Positions 48,723-60,187 are shown, numbered from the stretch's first letter. The stretch: DNA of 64,000 nt from Liolophura sinensis (GCF_032854445.1 NC_088301.1:12274281-12338280), one strand, 5' to 3'. The notes: a model not told the origin generated them from the letters alone. Translations and numbers: made by a program.

Positions 48723-50278
48723 CTATTCTTTACACTTCTCGTCAATGTATGAGCGCATGGAATATTGCTAACGTGGAGTTAAATCATGATCACCCATTCT
48801 TTGTTTTCATTTACGCTAATCTTTAGTGAATAAACTAACAAATTTTACAACCAGATTTATTTAAATATTTATTGATCTGCATTATCGGTGTTAACGGTAC
48901 GTACAAAATTATTTTATCTCCATACGATGGCTGAGTTAACAAACTATTGGTGATCTTCCCCGCATACATGTGACATATGTGATTTTAGTTACACATCGAT
49001 ACAGTTCGAGGTAAGAGCAAGTATAGACTTTCATAGCGAGATAGCTTAAGATATTAAGGCATTACAAACGATAATCGTAAAGATGATCATAGCATTTACT
49101 TTCAAGGGCAATTGTCGTATTTATAATTCTCAAAAATGAAAACATAATTGTTGTTTTTACATAAAACCGACCTCTGTATGCAATAAGAATTCTCTTTTTT
49201 TTTCTTCATTATGTTTTGTTTCATTTCCTTTTATCATTAAAGCTTTATATCTGCTCTGATAACATGTTTAAGATCAGACATCAAAGATCAAACAAAGTCT
49301 CAAAAATGCCTAGCACATGACTATTATGTTATACGTATCGCCTCTTTGATTGTACACCATGCAGTCGTTAAAAATGTAGACATGCTATAATAATGCACAG
49401 AACACTACAAACGCGGTTCCTCCTTAGTGAACATTTTGCTGTGAAATCATTTAAATGGAAATCTTTTCTCATACAGCCCGGCTATATTACAAGATCAATG
49501 GCAGCACGAATTAACAGTTAACATTTTTGTTGCTTGGTCCAGTGCGCATACGTGGCTGATGTATGAAGGGGAGATATTACAGCGCGTAAATGGTGCCGGA
49601 TAACATCCTATCGTTCACATCATCGCGAGGGTATACTAGATTAAACAAATTGTATATACTGCAGAGCATTCTTTTCTGCGCAATCCGTCCCTGAGTTTTT
49701 ATGGGTTATTTTTATCGATTTATCTCAGGCCGTGGAAGGGTAGTCCTTTTCTTGAGAAAAATGTGATTTTTTCAATAATAAAAATGCAATCGTTAACAAT
49801 GTAAAATAGTTGTTCTTCTGGCTAATTCAACAGCTCCATTAAAATCAATATTTCATAAAATTTGACCGGTGACAAACTATTAGCTATCCAGCCAGAGGGC
49901 GTTTTATACATGAAAAGACACGATAGCAATCTCCTCACAATTGAAGTCCATGTCCTTCTAGGCTGAGATTCGCTAACTGTCGGAAAACGAAGTTGTAGTG
50001 CGAAGTACTGGACGATTATTGCATTATTTATGGTTGAATGGTGCTGGTTTGTGGACAAACAGAGGCGGTTTTTGGCGGTTTATCCCCGGGAGTACCGTTC
50101 CTCGCACCTTAACAAGCGATTATACGATATGAATAAAACATTGAATAATAATGACATTTGTAAGTTTGTCATTAACATATTACCGGAATGTAGGCATTTA
50201 TCGTTTCGAGCAAAACTGAAGGGAACTAAAATGATGATTTAAATTCCCCGTTCATTTTAAGTTTTGTTTGAACTCAAT
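48723..50278. other. Non-coding
   Basis: AT-rich; nothing recognised. The frames at 49822-50058 and 50030-50242 are unrecognised. Confidence 0.4.
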
Positions 50279-50775
50279 AAAGTAAGTCTAAACAGTTGAA
50301 TTTGGCATATATACAGGGTGAAACTTGTAATGTAATTCTACACAATTGAATTTGACATGTATATAGGGTGAAACTTGTAAGTTAAGTCTACACAGTTGAG
50401 TTTGGCATGTATATAGGATGAAACTTGTAATGTAATTCTACATAGCTGAATTTGGCATGTATATAGGGTGAAACTTGTAATGTAATTCTACACAATTGAA
50501 TTTGGCATGTATATAGGGTGAAACTTGAAAGTTAAGTCTACACAGTTGAATTTGGCATGTATATAGGATGAAACTTGTAATGTAATTCTACATAGCTGAA
50601 ATTGGCATGTATATAGGGTGAAACTTGAAAGTTAAATCTGCACAGTTGAATTTGGCATGTATATAGTGTGAAACTTGTAAGTTAAGTCTACACAGTTGAG
50701 TTTGTCATTTGTATAGGGTGAAACTTGTAAGTGAAGTTTACACGGTTGAATTTGTCTGGTATATATATTTCCAGG
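50279..50775. repeat. Minisatellite, 50-bp unit, 10 copies
   Basis: Unit GTAATGTAATTCTACACAAT followed by TGAATTTGGCATGTATATAG and GGTGAAACTT. Variants alternate between AATGTAATTCT and AAGTTAAGTCT, which gives a multi-unit higher-order pattern (units 4-6 resemble 7-9 in part). The last copy decays into TATATATATTTCC. Confidence 0.95.
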
Positions 50776-50827
50776 AGTATATAACCTGACTCCCGTCGTA
50801 AGGTGAGGGTGTACTCTATCTGGCTGT

Positions 50828-51094
50828 GGGGCCTCCGTGGCTCAGTTGGTTAGAGCGCTAGCGCAGCATAATGACCCAGGAGTCTCTCACCAATGCCTTC
50901 GCTGTGAGTTCAAGTCCAGCTCTTGCTGGCTTCCTCTCCGGCCGTACGTGGGAAAGTCTTCAGCAACCTGCGGATGGTCGTGGGTTTCCCCCTGGGCTCT
51001 GCCCGGTTTCCACCCAACATAATGCTGGCCGCCATCGTATAAGTGAAATATTCTTGAGTACGGCGTAAAACACCAATCAAATAAATAAATAAAT
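50828..51094 (+). mobile_element. SINE family 1, full-length reference copy
   Basis: Best-preserved copy. The head GGGGCCTCCGTGGCTCAGTT contains the A box (50838-50849), and the B box GTTCAAGTCC lies at 50908-50917. The body GGTCGTGGGTTTCCCCCTGG is followed by the conserved ATAATGCTGGCCGCCATCGT, AAGTGAAATATTCTTGAGTA and an AAATAAATAAATAAA tail. It is about 267 bp, transcribable in principle by RNA polymerase III from the internal boxes, and mobilised in trans by a LINE not present here. Frames over it are not genes. Confidence 0.95.
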
Positions 51095-51589
51095 CTGTCT
51101 GGCTGTATTATTTTACACAGGCCCCACGTGGTGCCCAATGTGAGTAAAGCTGACACGTAAGTATATAAGTTTCTATATACAGGTTGCTCTGTGCGCAGGG
51201 GGTAAAGGGTTCTAAGTTGAAAGAAGCCAGTCTGAAGGTGTTTAAATCCCGGACAGTATGAAGGAAGACATCTCAATTATCCCTGTCCTGAACAATGTCT
51301 AGCCTTTACTTTAGTCGCCATGGTATAAACGCTGAACAATTCTACAGCAGAAAGAAATTCCGCTTCTCCCGCTAACCAGTTGTTTGGAAGAGATCGATTT
51401 TAATCTCAGTCCAATTCGTAAATGCCGATGCGGAGTTAAGTTTATTTACTCAAAGCCTTCAAGTTGTCGGCTCGATTCTGCAAGAAACGGCCACAATTAA
51501 CTCACAGGGCTGTAGACGGAAGCGAGGGTATAGAGTCCGGCCTGTGTTAGCTGGAGAAGGCTAAACAATCCGCCGAGGAGGGAATTTAT
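51095..51589. other. Non-coding, upstream of the bHLH gene
   Basis: A diverged repeat-like part (TGTTTAAATCCCGGACAG near 51239) is followed by GC-balanced, repeat-free sequence from about 51350. The latter may belong to the promoter-proximal control region. Confidence 0.4.
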
Positions 51590-51760
51590 TAGCCCTGATT
51601 GGCGGCCCATTGTCCCCGCTTAGCCAATCACCGCGCTGTGTCTTTGACAATCCTCAAAGCCTCACAATTAATTTGTTAATACGTTATAGAGGGGACGGAA
51701 AGAGAGAGTGAGTGATAGCGCTGGTCATATATCCCAGCCCGGGATCGCCACGCTCATATC
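51590..51760 (+). promoter_or_regulatory. Putative proximal promoter of the bHLH gene
   Basis: Two CCAAT boxes lie about 25 bp apart: an inverted one (GATTGG, 51597-51602) and a direct one (CCAAT, 51624-51628). A TATA-like CATATAT follows at 51726-51732. This would place transcription start roughly at 51750-51770, some 300 bp before the ATG. A CCCATTGT SOX-like motif lies between the CCAAT boxes. The stretch is richer in G and C than its surroundings and free of repeats. The motifs are seen directly; their use as a promoter is inferred. Confidence 0.45.
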
Positions 51761-52061
51761 AGCGAAGACACAGTCAGACACGTTGAGATCGGCTACATAA
51801 CTTAGTCATCCACACGGACTCCCTCTTAGACAGACTGGGAGGAGAGGTTTTCGTGACAAAAATATCCAGGCCTGCAGTGCTCGGACCAATTCACGGCATG
51901 TCATTAGGCGCTAACAACATTTGGCTCAACTTTTCCAGGCGAGTGGTTCTAATAGCCGAGTAAAGAGGTTTCGGTCTCTGTCTTAATCTGCCCGAGGAGG
52001 AACAATCTGACTCTGTGATCAGACTCTCAATTGGCATCCCGACCGCCACAGCTTCTCTACT
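51760..52061 (+). promoter_or_regulatory. Probable 5' UTR of the bHLH gene with one upstream ORF (51898-51963)
   Basis: Between the inferred transcription start and the CDS there is one ATG, at 51898. It has G at -3 and opens a 21-codon frame that stops at 51961-51963, out of frame with the CDS. If transcribed it could dampen translation of the main frame. A pyrimidine-rich stretch ending in CAG at about 51940 could be a splice acceptor, so a 5' UTR intron cannot be excluded. Confidence 0.45.
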
Positions 52062-52973
52062 ATGAACCCAGCTTTGAGTCGCGGCGAGATCAAAGTGCCG
52101 CCGTGTACGAAACTCATGGAGTTCAAGACGGTGAGCTGTCAGCCTCACTCACCTACAGGCACGGACGCGGCCAAAATGGAGAGCGAAAAAGTCACCGGAA
52201 GAGCGCAGGACAGTTTTAAAAGTATAGAGAACCTCTCCAAACAGACGGAATTTTGTGTTAAAAACATGCTATATCCGGGGGACAGCGGCGTGAGTGTGAC
52301 CCGCAACAGTCCCCAGGATCCGAGGATCAGCGAGACCGCGGGAATTCCTAAGCCGGAGCCGGATCACGAAATTAGACGGGGTGAAGAAAAGGTGCTAGTT
52401 GTGGATGACGACGAAGACACGACGATGTACTCTCGTGACGAACGAGAAGACATGTACCCGAGCAGCGACGACAGCTACAGTTCAGACGCGAAAGGTATGG
52501 CTAGTTGTCACGAGGACTTTTCACGACTTACAGAAGCTTTTGGTGATAAATCGCTGCGGCTCAAAGTCACGAAATCTTCCCCAAAGTCTCACAAGACGCC
52601 CAAGTCTGCCAGGCTCAGTATTAACGCTCGTGAAAGGCGGCGAATGCACGACTTAAATGACGCTTTGGATGAGTTACGTTCCGTCATACCTTATGCACAC
52701 AGTCCATCCGTTCGGAAACTCTCCAAAATAGCGACGTTACTTCTCGCCAAAAACTATATTCTCATGCAGTCCAACGCTTTGGAAGAAATGCGTCGCATGG
52801 TGGCCTTCATGAACCAAGCGCCTCCACCGCCACCCGCGTGCTTCGACCCGTATACTTCTTATCCACGGATCGCCCCACCCTCGGGATTAGCAGGGGAGAA
52901 GTGCCCCCCGGGACTTTACCCTCATCCACCATCATCACCAAACTGTAAACATTGTCCTACGGAAAAAGTTTGA
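52062..52973 (+). CDS. BHLHE22/23-like: bHLH transcription factor, BHLHE22/BHLHE23 (Beta3/Oli) family, single exon
   Basis: The 303-residue frame carries a complete bHLH domain at about residues 186-240. The basic region reads [20 protein letters not shown] (187-206), where Glu191 is the expected E-box contact. Helix 2 is the [18 protein letters not shown] segment (219-236). [21 protein letters not shown] and LMQ fit Beta3 proteins better than Olig proteins, which from memory have NSR, NIAMDGLR, HGPS and LML. The N-terminal half is low-complexity: an acidic run VVDDDEDT (113-120), a Ser/Asp stretch near 134-142, and a basic Ser/Lys linker just before the domain. The tail is Pro-rich (PPPPP at 254-258) and ends near CKHCP. 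Family members are nuclear E-box-binding regulators, mostly repressors, of neuronal specification. No intron interrupts the frame, as in vertebrate BHLHE22. The first ATG has A at -3; Met19 and Met39 are alternative starts. Family is near certain; BHLHE22 versus BHLHE23 cannot be decided here. Confidence 0.95.
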   Translation: MNPALSRGEIKVPPCTKLMEFKTVSCQPHSPTGTDAAKMESEKVTGRAQDSFKSIENLSKQTEFCVKNMLYPGDSGVSVTRNSPQDPRISETAGIPKPEPDHEIRRGEEKVLVVDDDEDTTMYSRDEREDMYPSSDDSYSSDAKGMASCHEDFSRLTEAFGDKSLRLKVTKSSPKSHKTPKSARLSINARERRRMHDLNDALDELRSVIPYAHSPSVRKLSKIATLLLAKNYILMQSNALEEMRRMVAFMNQAPPPPPACFDPYTSYPRIAPPSGLAGEKCPPGLYPHPPSSPNCKHCPTEKV

Positions 52974-53600
52974 TACTTATACATACCGTTTACATACGCT
53001 GATTATTGTCTTTCGATTCATGTTTATGCGTTATTTATTTGTGTAAGGACAAAGCCAGTGTGGATGACGTGCAGAATACAAGCTATAATAACTTACTGTT
53101 TACATGATCACATCGTTAACTGTTTGGTGTGCGCCGTAAGGGTACAGTACACCACTGTTACAGAACTAACTTCTTGAGGAAATTTCATGGAATTTTCAAC
53201 TTCTCGTTACTTGACACCAGATCAGGTAGTTGTGGACCATACATTGTTTTACATGTCAACTTCGACACTATAAGATCAAAACTGACGAATTGTATCTAGT
53301 TCTTTAATAACAATGGTGGTAAACTTTGAATCTGGAGCTAAATCAAATATATTAGCGCAGCTATAACGGCAGTTATAACACATTTTCCTTGATGGATGTG
53401 TTTTCTGTTTGTTGTACAAAACCGCGGACTAAAGGGTTTTAGACATTTGGAATTTATTTCTTTTTGTCCTCCACATTTAAACGGCAGTCTGCAATTATAG
53501 AGATATTTCATTTATCTATGGCAGTATTACTTTCAATAATCTCATACACGTTACGTACTGTTGAGTTCAATAAAATAAACACTCGATATTTATCAAACTA
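52974..53600 (+). terminator. 3' UTR and polyadenylation signals of the bHLH gene
   Basis: About 600 bp after the TGA stop, two overlapping AATAAA hexamers occur at 53569-53574 and 53574-53579. A T/G-rich stretch follows from about 53605 to 53640, as expected for a cleavage and polyadenylation site. The intervening sequence is AT-rich, repeat-free and has no long open frame. Confidence 0.6.
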
Positions 53601-54313
53601 AAGCCTGTATTTGAATCTGTTAGTTGGCTTTTGTCACACTAATGTTGAATAGATTTATAAAATGATAAACCCATCATTTCTTTTATTACCAAAGAGGTCA
53701 TTGATTGATTTTTGATTGATTGATTTCTTGGGGATGTTTTTCCCATCGTACTTTGTTGCTTTAATTTGTGTAACAAAGTCGCAAAGTCACTTATAAGGAA
53801 TAAATAATTGGCCTGTGGAATAACTATCAGAGAGCTCTTTTCCGTTTTTCCGTAAAATAAGAACATCATACCTATTACATAAGGATCTTTCTTCTTAGTT
53901 GACCATAGGAATGCACTACATGAGCTTAACTTGCGTATATAACTTTAAATTAAACCCTTTTGGACTGACATTATATCAAAAGGTAAAAGATACTATTCTA
54001 TTCTAGTTTATGATGCTAAATGTGACTTTGTGATGGTTAAACGTATTCTTTTTGTTGCTAAACACGCCTTGATCCAGATAATTCACACTTAATCTTACCT
54101 TTGTCGTGGATTAAACATATATATATTCTTTGAAACATATATTAGAAATATGCATTAGTAAACAAATCCATATATTATGTAAATCAGGAAGATTCCGTGA
54201 TTATACAATTAGGAGGTATTCTGTCCTCATTCAATTATGTTTTACCGTTATATTTCAAGGTTGGTTTCAAAAATGCTAGTTGTTGCTGAGTCCCTTTTGG
54301 TATTGAATCTGCT
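53601..54313. other. Non-coding, AT-rich
   Basis: A GATTGATTGATT run occurs near 53702-53727. Nothing else was recognised. Confidence 0.45.
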
Positions 54314-54326
54314 GAAAGTTATTAGA

Positions 54327-54531
54327 TTATTTATTTATTATTTATTTGTTTGATTGGTGTTTTACGCCGTACTCAAGAATATTCCACTTATACGACGGCG
54401 GCCAGCATTATGGTGGGTGGAAACCGGACAGAGCCCGACTGAAACTCACGACCATACGCAGGTTGCTGACAGACCTACTCACGTACGGCCGGAGAGGAAG
54501 CCAGCATGACTTCCTCTCCGGCCGTACGCAA
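54327..54531 (-). mobile_element. SINE family 1 with inverted 5' end and 13-bp target-site duplication
   Basis: An ATTTATTTATTATTTATTTG tail, GGTGTTTTACGCCGTACTCA and the body lead to CGTACGGCCGGAGAGGAAG (54482-54500). After a 9-bp spacer its perfect 19-bp reverse complement follows at 54510-54528. GAAAGTTATTAGA occurs on both sides (54314-54326 and 54532-54544), so the inverted piece lies inside one insertion event. The tRNA-like head is missing. Confidence 0.88.
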
Positions 54532-54582
54532 GAAAGTTATTAGAACTGCTTTTTCATTTATTGCCCAATGTGATGTCATTTA

Positions 54583-54840
54583 CACTCCCAAAAAAAATCT
54601 GTTGATTTAAAAAAAAAATATAGCCTGTTGCGTAAGTGATGTTAGAACGTATTCTGTTATTTTAACATAATACTGTGTCATATTTAACATCGAATCTTGT
54701 GTCAATCTAACTCAGCGTTTATGTTGAATAGTTCGCTACATTTATCAGGATAATCAGCTTCAATAACGACATACGTTCTACTATCAATCAGACTATAGAT
54801 TTTCTGTTGAATTTTTTATTTATTTTTTTTTTGAGAGTAC
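54583..54840. mobile_element. MITE-like palindromic element, copy 2
   Basis: Left end ACTCCCAAAAAAAATCTGTT, then GTGATGTTAGAACGTATTCT (two mismatches to copy 1). The right side carries the inverted ACATACGTTCTACTATCA and ends GATTTTCTGTTGAATTTTTT to TTTTTTTTGAGAGT. Ends and inner block match the element at 18948-19190. No coding capacity. Confidence 0.78.
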
Positions 54841-55539
54841 GCAAAGTATACTACTACATTGCAGGGTCACATAGCAACCACGCTTGTCTCACGTAAGGCT
54901 TTCTATCAAACAAGAAATCAATCATATCTTCTCAAGATAAAAACATTGTGATAATAGCAATTATTCCGTACAACTAGTTTGTTTGTACATTGTTGTTTTT
55001 TTTTTCATGTTGGGGAATGCTGGCTATAGAAGTATATAATTTCCTGTTATTATCGTTCCCTACAGAGCACATCATCAGGTGAGATTACTGGGGCGTGACG
55101 GTATAAGTCGACCGAGTCCTTCTTCTGCCCCATATTTACACAGCCTGGTGTAAATCATACCTGTATTGTAGTTAAGCACGCTCCACAACAGTTCTCACCT
55201 GGCGACGTTGATTGTCTTGCCACGACAGAACACACGTGTCGATAGTTCACGCCTTTTGTCACAGTCACCCCGCGGAATTACACCTTGTACAGATCCATCA
55301 GGAGGCCGACCAGTCTAAGGGTATTAGACACAGCCCATCCCTGTTGCTTAGAGCGATCATTCTAGCTTTTATGGCCGACAATGTTGAATGTTTATGTCGA
55401 CTTTAAATATAATTGCGGAGCCTAAAGACATAAAATTGATCTTTGAAACCTTATCCAGAGTTGGATTTAATCTGTAGCAATGCGTGAATACGCTCCGCTC
55501 TTTACTTAATTCTTACTCGGAAGAAAGTGCTTCTTGAAA
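54841..55539. other. Non-coding
   Basis: Nothing recognised. Confidence 0.45.
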
Positions 55540-55705
55540 CACCAACAACCCTTGCACGAGTTCGAAACCCGCTCTGGATACGTACGACTTTAACGTAAGA
55601 GGTTTATCAGGTGCTCAGGGATTTATGGTAGTTTCCTCTTGGCTTTGACTGGTTTGGTTCATCCATTAACACGATTGCCGATGAAAAAGCGAAATAGTCC
55701 TTCAG
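55540..55705 (+). repeat. SINE family 2-like copy
   Basis: A B-box-like CACGAGTTCGAAACCCGCTC is followed by TACGTACGACTTTAACGTAA and CTCTTGGCTTTGACTGGTTT. The order resembles the plus-oriented form of other family 2 copies, but divergence is high. Confidence 0.4.
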
Positions 55706-56284
55706 TAATGTAATCGAATGATTATTCGGTAGGCTTGGTATAGGTTGCGTGATTTGGGTGCCTTTTACAGACTGGAGTTACCGACAGCTTTCTGGCTAAG
55801 GAAAGGTACAATTTCTCAATGATCTTTGCCTGCACACCTCAAGGCATATAAGTAAGTAATTCTTTTAGGGCGCTCGTTATCACAAAGTTGTTGTTTATAA
55901 TGGTGTTTAATCATATTTTCATTTCTTATTATTAATTCTAGATCTTGTTTTAGTAATCCCTTCAGCAAAATGCTTCCAATTCATTTCCGGTTTCCTTAAT
56001 ACTTAAGGTAACAATTGGTAAATCATTGCGTGGACACCATTAAATAATAAAAGATCATGGTAATCAAGGAAATCGTTTTTAAAAAATATGGTAATCCTGT
56101 CTTGTATAGCTTTCGTTGTCAACCTACCATGCAGAAGAAATTTTAAATACATTTACGTATATATTAAAACTTGTGTGCAAGATATCAGATATACGATGAT
56201 GTCAAGTAATTTTTAGGCATAGTTTGTCCTGACCCCCAAACACAAGGTAGTTTTCTTTCATAAATGTATACTTATAGATATGTT

Positions 56285-56390
56285 TTGTTATAAGGTCATG
56301 ATTATCAGTTAGCTGAGCCCCGGTGAGGCCCTGAGATTTTCTCCAGGCGCTGTTCTGTTTCCTGCATGCATAAAAAGGAATGTCATCGTA

Positions 56391-56422
<32 letters not shown>
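56285..56422 (+). repeat. SINE remnant with long AAAT tail
   Basis: CTGTTCTGTTTCCTGCATGC and ATGTCATCGTATAAATAAAT recall the 3' half of family 1 with a deletion. About nine AAAT units follow (56390-56421). Confidence 0.5.
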
Positions 56423-56870
56423 AACAACCAAATAGACAGATATGAGGGAACATGGGGGACACTATTATTATCATTAATTTAATATGCAGGTCATGAGCAC
56501 TTATATAGTTTCTCATTGTTTTTTTTTTATTTCTAGTTTCTCGCACACATGGCACACATAAAAACTATTACAGCTTATAAGCAGCAAGTAGTGTGGAAAG
56601 GAAAGTGCAAGGCATGTGGCTTCATATGTTATGACAAAGAGAGCAAGTTTTCTTTTCAGAAAGAAATTAAAACTTTTGGCGTAGTATTGCGTAGATGGCA
56701 TAATTAGACCGCTGGCACCAGTTAAGTTCACAGATGGTGTTTTGTGTAAGACAACATCCCGGGCCACGTGATGCCACGCCCTTCTTATTCAATACACATG
56801 AGTAGTTGAGTTTGAAAGACTGTTTCATATTACGCTTCAAAGGGTTACTGTTTTAAGTAATTATGATCAT

Positions 56871-57650
56871 TACGTTTGCTCTTAAGGTGCTATTATTTTT
56901 ATCGCCAGGATTTCAACGCTGTAATATTATCGTTCTATGGTCGTAACATTTGCTCATGCGCTGCTATTACTTTTTATCGCCAGGACTTATCGTGGTAATG
57001 ATGTGATCGTCCTATGATACTAACGTTTGCTTTTGCGCTGCTATTACATTTTATCACCAGGACTTCTAATGCATATGATCGTGCTGTAGGATGGTAACAT
57101 TTGCTCATGCCCTGTTATTACTTTTTATCGTCTGGACTTAAACACTGTATTGCATGTGGTCGTGATATGTGTGATATTAACATTTACTTAAACCCTGCTA
57201 TTACTTTCTAGGGGCCTCCGTGGCCGAGGCGGTTAGCGTGCAAGCTCGACGCAAAGACCCAGAAGCCTCTCGCCAATGCGGTCGCTGTCAGTTCATGGTG
57301 GCTTCCTCATGGTGGCTTCCTCTCCGGCAGTAGGTGGGAAAGCCCCTCAGCAACCTAGTCGTGGGTTTATCCCCGGGTTCTGTCTGGTTTCCTCCCAGAT
57401 AGTGCTGGCCGGCGTCGTATAAGTGAAATATTCTTGAGAGCGCTGTAAAACGCCAATCAATCATATAAATAAATATTACTTTTCATCGTCTGGACTTAAA
57501 CGTTGTAATGCATGTAATCGTGCTAAATTATATTAACTTTTTCTCAAGCACTGCTGTTACCTTTTACTGTCCAAATTGATACCCAGTAATGTGATCATTT
57601 TATATTGTTTCATAACACTTGGTTTTGAGCTGTTTTGTTATTTTAATTGC
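56871..57650. repeat. Degenerate minisatellite, 75-82-bp units, about 7 copies, split by a SINE
   Basis: Units run TAACATTTGCTCATGC, GCTGCTATTACTTTTTATCG, CCAGGACTT and an AATGTGATCGT-like block. The fifth unit is interrupted at 57211 by a SINE and resumes at about 57472 with TTTTCATCGTCTGGACTTAA. The final copies are strongly decayed. Confidence 0.88.
57211..57474 (+). mobile_element. SINE family 1, full-length, inserted in a minisatellite
   Basis: Head GGGGCCTCCGTGGCCGAGGC, a damaged B box (GTCAGTTCATGG), an internal 14-bp direct duplication (CATGGTGGCTTCCT), a complete body and an AATCAATCATATAAATAAAT end. TATTACTTT lies on both sides (about 57200-57208 and 57473-57481), which suits a target-site duplication within the minisatellite unit. 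Confidence 0.92.
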
Positions 57651-57824
57651 AAGGAAATATAGAGGCGAAGTATGACCCATATTTCGTCGATTTGTTTGTC
57701 TATTTTGAATTACAAATTAGCCAAAGTTTTAATGAAATTTTGTAAAATGAAACTTTCTTTTAGTGTTTTTGAATATGCTACATGAGTAGGAATATATTAA
57801 AGTCACATTGTATCTTTTGTTTAT

Positions 57825-57915
57825 TTATTAGCTTTTGTTTGACCCCGTAGTCAAGAATATTTGTATTTAAGTGACATGCACCAGGTTTATAGGTCGAGGA
57901 CGAGGGCCTTACAGA
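57825..57915 (-). repeat. SINE family 2 fragment
   Basis: TTTATTTATTAGCTTTTGTT, CCGTAGTCAAGAATATTTGT and CAGGTTTATAGGTCGAGGAC share the tail of family 1 and the TTTATAGG block of family 2. Confidence 0.55.
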
Positions 57916-60187
57916 AAAATGTCTCTTATCTTGGATCATATTTTATCCTGTCACATGTTATACTTCATTTAAGTTAATTGATAGAGAAAAGGATTTCTTA
58001 CAATTAATTACAAATATAGATGACGAAATCAGACGACGAAAACCAAAAAGTCAAGTACAAAAATGAGTTTAGCTTAGATCTTGACACTATTCTTCACCTT
58101 AGCCAAGACTAGTGTGGTTGAACCCTGAATGAGTACGTCTCACTGAAAATGTAAGCGTAAATATCTTAACCATCTACTTCATATCTACTTAGATATCTAC
58201 TCATGTACAGAAGTATTCTGTCTTTTGATTTGGAGACATGTTAAGGATTGATGTGTTTGTACGCATACAGGGTATACAGGATATATTGTGAACGGCTGTA
58301 TTAAGAATTACTCTCTCATCATATTCCCTGACCTCCAGATATACGGAAGGCCTTTACTGAATTCCAGAAAGGTATCCCATGAGATTCGCAAAGTGTGTCA
58401 TAAACTTTGCCAGTAATGGTGAATACATTGGGATTATCTCACCCACGAATATTATCCTTGAAATCTGCTTAGACTATATCAGTTTAAAAAGCCGACAAAC
58501 ATATAAGTATGTTTACCATGTAAACACTTCATATGTTAATTATATTTAACATGATTACATGTTTCTTCGCACAGTCACACAGAATATCAACGCAGTCATG
58601 CTTACTGGACTGTTTGCGTTTATTGAAAATATCCACCACATTATTATGTAAACACCTGACACCCCCTTAATTATTAAACATACTTTATATGAATATAGCC
58701 AGGCCACGTTTCCAAATTGTAACACAAATGTGTTTAAAAAAGAAATGCATAACGTTATTGTGTATAGATACTGGACATGTATTCTGATAACTAAAGACAC
58801 TGTTAACCTTCTGAAAATTCGTTGCTTTTTCAAAATAAACCTATATATAAACTGTAGAGGCCTACGGTTTTGGAAAAATACTTTTCGCTTAAAAATGACC
58901 ATGGTAAATTCCACCTCAATTTGAACCGTTTCCAGATATTTTCCTTATTCAGGCGAATGGAATTTATCTGGCCATTTTATAGATTTTCAAACATCAAGTG
59001 AAAGTGCACAGATGTATACGTATACATGCGATTCCATGTACGTGTCTCCAGTTGTTTTCAGTTTTCAAATTTCTCATAAAATTCTGCACTAATTTTCACA
59101 GTTTGAAAGATCTTTCATTTGAGCTTTAATCCATTTTCTAGCAGATGAAGCGAATCTGCCTCTTTCGTTTACTGTGACGGGTTTTAGTGTGATAACAATG
59201 CATATACCTGTATATAATTTTATATGTGATTTTTGTTATATGCAAATATGTTGATAGACTCGTGTAACGGGATATGAAATGACCATACACAGCCGGGAGG
59301 GCCTATTCATATTTCTGTTTGAGAGTACAGCATCTGCCTGCTTTGCTCTTTATTTCGACCATATCTGGTTGATGTTTATTTCTAATGAAACACCACGCAC
59401 TAATCACAGTATCTTAAATCGGTATGAAGATTTTTTTTGATAAAAATAGTTTAGTGACATTTCAGCACGTCGACATTATCGTGAGCATGCAGAAACTGGA
59501 TGCTGTGACGTCAGAATTAATAACGTTCTTTAACGTGGGAGGCATTTTCCGCAAGTCCTTTCCAGAAGTTCGGGTATATACAACTTGGCTTAACCTCATT
59601 TCGACATGTCGATTGAAAAATTGCTGGACCGTGTTAGAAGACGGCTTACCGATGCCATTTTTGACATTTTTTTAGAATTTGATGATTTAGGATTCAGTGT
59701 AGATATATCAGATACCTTTCACTTCATGGATCCTTATAGTCCTTATACAAACGATCTGAAACGATATCTATAAGTTCAATGTTTTCGGCTGTCTCTTTGT
59801 CACCATGTCACACCCTAGTCTGCGCAGTCTGATAACAACGCTGTGAATTAAATGCTGTTCGATATTGTCATTATTTTTATTTTAGGCCTACATTTCGGGG
59901 AAATCACATCGGAATGAAAGAGTATTATGCTTTTTAGAGATTTTCAACATTTCAGTTTTAAAAAATAAGTGTTTTTTTAAGTAACGACACAAATCATTTT
60001 GACTATAATAAGAATCAATTTTGGAAATATGAATTTGATTTTAATAGAAAGCAACAAGACCTACGCAAAAACAGAATTCTGTATAACTTATACAACATAT
60101 ATAAGCTGTCGAAGGGCTATATGTAGATCATCATGTAGACCTATACCTTGTAAAGCAAATTCTCCGGTTCGGGTGTGGCTTTAAATA
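57916..60187. other. Non-coding, AT-rich
   Basis: Frames of 60-119 codons (for example 58555-58914 on the minus strand) have low-complexity, AT-driven composition and no recognised domain. Confidence 0.45.

Noticed and set aside
50828-51094. A and B boxes resembling a tRNA gene
   Set aside because: The head continues into a SINE body with an AAAT tail and occurs many times. It is a SINE promoter, not a tRNA gene.
52399-52656. 85-codon frame in another phase inside the bHLH CDS
   Set aside because: Thr/Arg-rich shadow of the real frame, which carries the conserved bHLH domain.
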